NCBI GenBank assembly: GCA_035630195.1
Contig: DASQLD010000394.1
Location: 1 to 8,725, forward strand
From: DASQDN01 sp035630195
GTDB lineage: Bacteria; Acidobacteriota; Terriglobia; Bryobacterales; Bryobacteraceae
Direction: 5' to 3'
DNA length: 8,725 bases
Shown: one piece after another, positions 6,703 through 8,725 of the stretch
How positions within the stretch are numbered: the stretch's first letter is position 1
Layout: each line of letters begins with the position of its first letter
The notes under the pieces: model-generated
Told to the model about the DNA's origin: nothing
The model's database searches: none
The model's input: only the letters and a program-made list of their open reading frames with translations
Position numbers and translations under genes: made by a program

Positions 6703-6763
6703 GCTATTTCGTAAGCCTCGACTCGTCGCTTTGAATTCCCTCACGACATATCGTTTTCTACCT
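6703..6763. repeat. Diverged direct repeat, copy B
   Basis: This is the partner of 6289-6348, in the same orientation, about 415 bases away. On the minus strand it reads RYVVREFKAT and, after one base shift, VEAYEIA, parallel to copy A's LVAEAKRT and IEVYEMA. Similarity does not clearly extend past the unit on either side. Confidence 0.5.
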
Positions 6764-6970
6764 CTTTGTGATCTTATTGAAGCGAACTAGCCAGCACAGC
6801 GGACACTCTGGCTTTCGTCCACGCAAGTACTACTAGAAGAAGAGCTTAGGTGGTCACGTTCCCAAGCCACGGTCCCGTGGCGCTCCACAAACCGAGCAAA
6901 AGCTCAGCAATTACTACTACAGCCATTGTTGGCGACACAGTTGCGTAGAGGGAAGACAGGAGGTTCTTAC

Positions 6971-7933
6971 ATGACGAACACTGTTGTTGCTGATTCTGGT
7001 CAGCAGATGCATACAAAGGTGAAGTTGGGCAACACCACACTCAATGGATCGGCGCGCGAGGAGTTGGTTCCGTCGCGCTACGCGCTGCGGGTTGGGGAGA
7101 TTGACGTGCTGGTGGTCAGCGATGGGGTGCTGTCGCTGCCAAGCGCAATGTTGGGCCATAACGCCGACCCGGCAATCCGGGCGGCCTGGCTGGAGGACAT
7201 GTTCTTGCCGCCGGACGTCTTCGAGTGGGCACTCAACGCTGTTGTTGTGCGTAGTGGCGGTCAGACCGTACTGATCGACGCTGGTATAGGGATGGACCCC
7301 GGATTAGACTTGCCGCGGGCCGGTCAGTTGACCCAGCGGCTGGAGGCCGCGGGCATCAACCTCGCATCCGTCACCGACGTGGTGCTTACTCACTTGCACA
7401 TGGACCACATTGGCGGGTTGCTCATCGACGGAGTGAAGGAGCGGCTGCGCCCGGACCTACGCATCCACGTGGCGGCCGCCGAGGTTGAGTTCTGGGCGTC
7501 GCCCGACTTCTCCCACGTCTCCATGCCGCCGGGGTTCCCGGACGCACTTCGGCGCACGGCCAAGCACTTCTTGAACGAGTACCGCCGCCAGCTCCGGACA
7601 TTCGAGACAGAGCACGAGGTCGCGCCGGGGGTGGTCGTACATCGCACCGGCGGCCACACCCCCGGGCACAGCGTGGTCCGCCTGGCGTCCGGCACCGACC
7701 GGCTCACGTTCGCCGGCGACGCTGTGTTCCAGGTCGGGTTCGATCATCCCGACTGGTATAACGGCTTCGAACACGATCCCGAGGAGGCGGCCCGCGTTCG
7801 GATCCGTTTGCTGCGGGAGCTGGCGGCGAGCCGCGAATCCCTGGTGGCCACTCATCTGTCGTTCCCGTCTGTCTGCCATGTGGCGGTCGACGGCGATGTC
7901 TTCCGTTGCGTACCGGGCCCATGGAAGTACTGA
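6971..7933 (+). CDS. MBL-fold metallo-hydrolase
   Basis: A 320-residue metallo-beta-lactamase-fold hydrolase. The metal site is complete: LTHLHMDHIGG gives His141, His143, Asp145 and His146 (HxHxDH). TGGHTPGHS supplies His229, FAGDAV supplies Asp250 and ATHLSFP supplies His295. The strand TVLIDAGIGMDPG (about 99-111) precedes them. The fold hydrolyses esters, lactones or other small substrates, usually with two zinc ions. This subgroup is often annotated only as MBL-fold hydrolase, and lactonase activity is possible but unproven. There is no signal peptide. An ideal AGGAGG lies seven bases before the ATG at 6971; an upstream in-frame ATG at 6926 has no such site. It is the only plus-strand gene and stands alone. 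Third codon positions are strongly G/C, unlike the minus-strand genes, which suggests separate acquisition. The end (DVFRCVPGPWKY) appears complete. Confidence 0.93.
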   Translation: MTNTVVADSGQQMHTKVKLGNTTLNGSAREELVPSRYALRVGEIDVLVVSDGVLSLPSAMLGHNADPAIRAAWLEDMFLPPDVFEWALNAVVVRSGGQTVLIDAGIGMDPGLDLPRAGQLTQRLEAAGINLASVTDVVLTHLHMDHIGGLLIDGVKERLRPDLRIHVAAAEVEFWASPDFSHVSMPPGFPDALRRTAKHFLNEYRRQLRTFETEHEVAPGVVVHRTGGHTPGHSVVRLASGTDRLTFAGDAVFQVGFDHPDWYNGFEHDPEEAARVRIRLLRELAASRESLVATHLSFPSVCHVAVDGDVFRCVPGPWKY

Positions 7934-7949
7934 TCGCTTAGATGGGTTA

Positions 7950-7964
7950 CGCCCGAACCGGGCG
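7950..7964 (+). terminator. GC hairpin after the MBL gene
   Basis: CGCCCG and CGGGCG form a 6-pair stem around an AAC loop, 16 bases after the MBL stop codon. No T run follows (CTGCACC), so it is not a standard intrinsic terminator. It may protect the transcript's 3' end or be part of a dispersed repeat. Confidence 0.35.
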
Positions 7965-8585
7965 CTGCACCAGACTGGGGTCGGAAAAGCCGGCCTCAAT
8001 CTGGTGATCTCTGTTTTCACCTCAGATGGGCGTCGGCGGCGGCGTCCCCTCCCTTCCTCCCAGCTTGAGATGCACAAGGATCACACTGCGCTTCGGACCG
8101 ATGACTTCAGCGCACTTAGCTGCCCCCTTGGCCCAATCTCGAACCGGTTTGGGCACACGGATCGGTTGGGCACCCAGGATGCTTCAGCTGTGCCAGCACG
8201 GCAGGTGCAATTAAGATTCTCACGTGGACATGTCTGAGGAGGTCGAGGTCTTTCTCATCGGGGCGGAAGCGACCAGACGTTTATAGATCAGGTGCTTCGA
8301 GAAAGCCCGCAGTGGTTCCGGCCTAGTCTAGGCACCGTGGATTCGTACCGTTTGAATTCGCCGACGCAGCTATCGGAATGCGACTGTCAGATTCGCCACG
8401 GCTATCGATTGAATTTAGAAGCTGATCTCGTAGCGGTTTTTCCTGACCTGGATTCCGTGCCAACCTTATGCGGTGCTCCCTAGCGCGGTCTAGCGATTGA
8501 CCTTACAGGTGTATACAGTGGACCGAAACCGTGATTCCTACCCAATGCCAGAATGCAGATCAGCTTCGATCGGCAAGCAAGGATA
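7965..8585. other. Gene-free stretch between MBL gene and IS630 end
   Basis: About 620 bases with no supportable gene. A 63-codon plus frame (8292-8483) and an 18-codon frame starting at 8230 lack recognisable motifs, and longer minus frames starting near 8077 are antisense readings of the G+C-rich MBL gene. The right part (about 8500-8585) should contain the end of the IS630-type element. TATACAGTGG at 8512-8521 is a possible TA-flanked end, but no partner repeat is in the window. Confidence 0.4.
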
Positions 8586-8725
8586 CTAGTCTCCCGTTTC
8601 TAAAGTCTCTTTATATTTATTGACCTTACGAATGATCTTGCTGGCACTGGCGACCCACTGAAATGGTTGTGGATTGCGATTGTAGTGCCGGACATAGTCC
8701 TTGATTGTCCTGATCAGGTCACGTA
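8586..8725 (-). CDS. IS630 family transposase, C-terminal end (cut by window edge)
   Basis: The last 45 residues of a transposase enter from the right edge and end at TAG (8588-8586). The text includes DLIRTIKDYVRHYNRNPQPF, then QWVASASKIIRKVN. This is the C-terminal signature of IS630-family (Tc1/mariner-like DDE) transposases: a helix, then a YxxxxNxxPxPFxW block and a basic helix after it. The catalytic residues lie outside the window, so whether the element is intact cannot be told. No frame break is seen in the visible part, unlike the IS481-type relic. Only the motif pattern supports the call, but the pattern is characteristic. Confidence 0.82.
   Translation of the reverse strand, partial: RDLIRTIKDYVRHYNRNPQPFQWVASASKIIRKVNKYKETLETGD

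Larger units (their letters stand above)
5816..6957. other. Long gene-free gap between divergent hydrolase genes
   Basis: About 1.1 kb lies between the minus-strand hydrolase and the plus-strand MBL gene, far more than two promoters need. Frames of 89-116 codons occur on both strands over the same bases, none with a good ribosome site or known motif. The gap holds two palindromes (5973-5998), an inverted repeat (6066-6105), a ribosome-site-led 18-codon frame (6144-6200) and a diverged direct repeat (6289-6348 and 6703-6763). It is probably a graveyard of decayed genes, with the MBL promoter near its right end. Confidence 0.5.

Noticed and set aside
7457..8077. Minus-strand frame of 206 codons across the MBL gene
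   Set aside because: It is antisense to the secure, G+C-rich MBL gene, rich in Arg and Gly, with no domain; typical of shadow frames in G+C-rich genes.
1..8725. CRISPR array, tRNA, rRNA or phage module
   Set aside because: No regularly spaced repeats, no tRNA cloverleaf pattern and no phage structural or integrase gene were seen.

Overview
The window reads as a decaying accessory stretch of a soil-type bacterial chromosome. The intact genes are an NmrA-like SDR, a secreted cupin, a TMEM175-type channel, a DUF2934 protein, a cofactor-free haloperoxidase-like hydrolase and an MBL-fold hydrolase. This mix fits Acidobacteriota or soil Proteobacteria. No rRNA, tRNA or core gene fixes the taxon, so this is inference.

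Layout: everything from about 1 to 5795 that looks coding is on the minus strand. Read in transcription order (high to low coordinate), this gives an alpha/beta hydrolase (5795-4950), a frameshifted NmrA-like SDR pseudogene (4547-3796), a short DUF2934 protein (3756-3571), a TMEM175/DUF1211 membrane protein (3441-2842) and a degraded IS481-type transposase fragment (about 2760-2540). After these comes a tight three-gene unit of intact NmrA-like SDR (1938-1135), secreted cupin (1138-749) and an unrecognised 47-residue protein (743-600). Last is the broken N-terminal part of a classical SDR (502-128).

From about 5816 to 6957 there is more than 1 kb with no convincing gene. It holds two abutting perfect palindromes, a long-loop inverted repeat and a diverged 60-bp direct repeat that may be relics of a minus-strand coding sequence. 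A plus-strand MBL-fold hydrolase (6971-7933) follows. It is visibly richer in G+C than its neighbours and ends in a strong GC hairpin. After about 650 bases without a gene, the right edge cuts into the C-terminal end of an IS630-type transposase (minus strand, 8725-8586).

How the genes work together: the SDR, cupin and hydrolase genes look like small-molecule redox or detoxification functions. The NmrA SDR and cupin overlap by four bases and must be co-expressed. No pathway can be named from sequence alone. Two diverged copies of the same NmrA-like gene, one intact and one carrying five frame lesions, together with relics of two transposase families and a broken SDR, point to repeated insertion and gene loss. 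I found no clear new multi-gene system. The most unusual points are the self-compensating frameshifts in the NmrA pseudogene, the coupled 47-residue protein and the palindrome/repeat-bearing gap.
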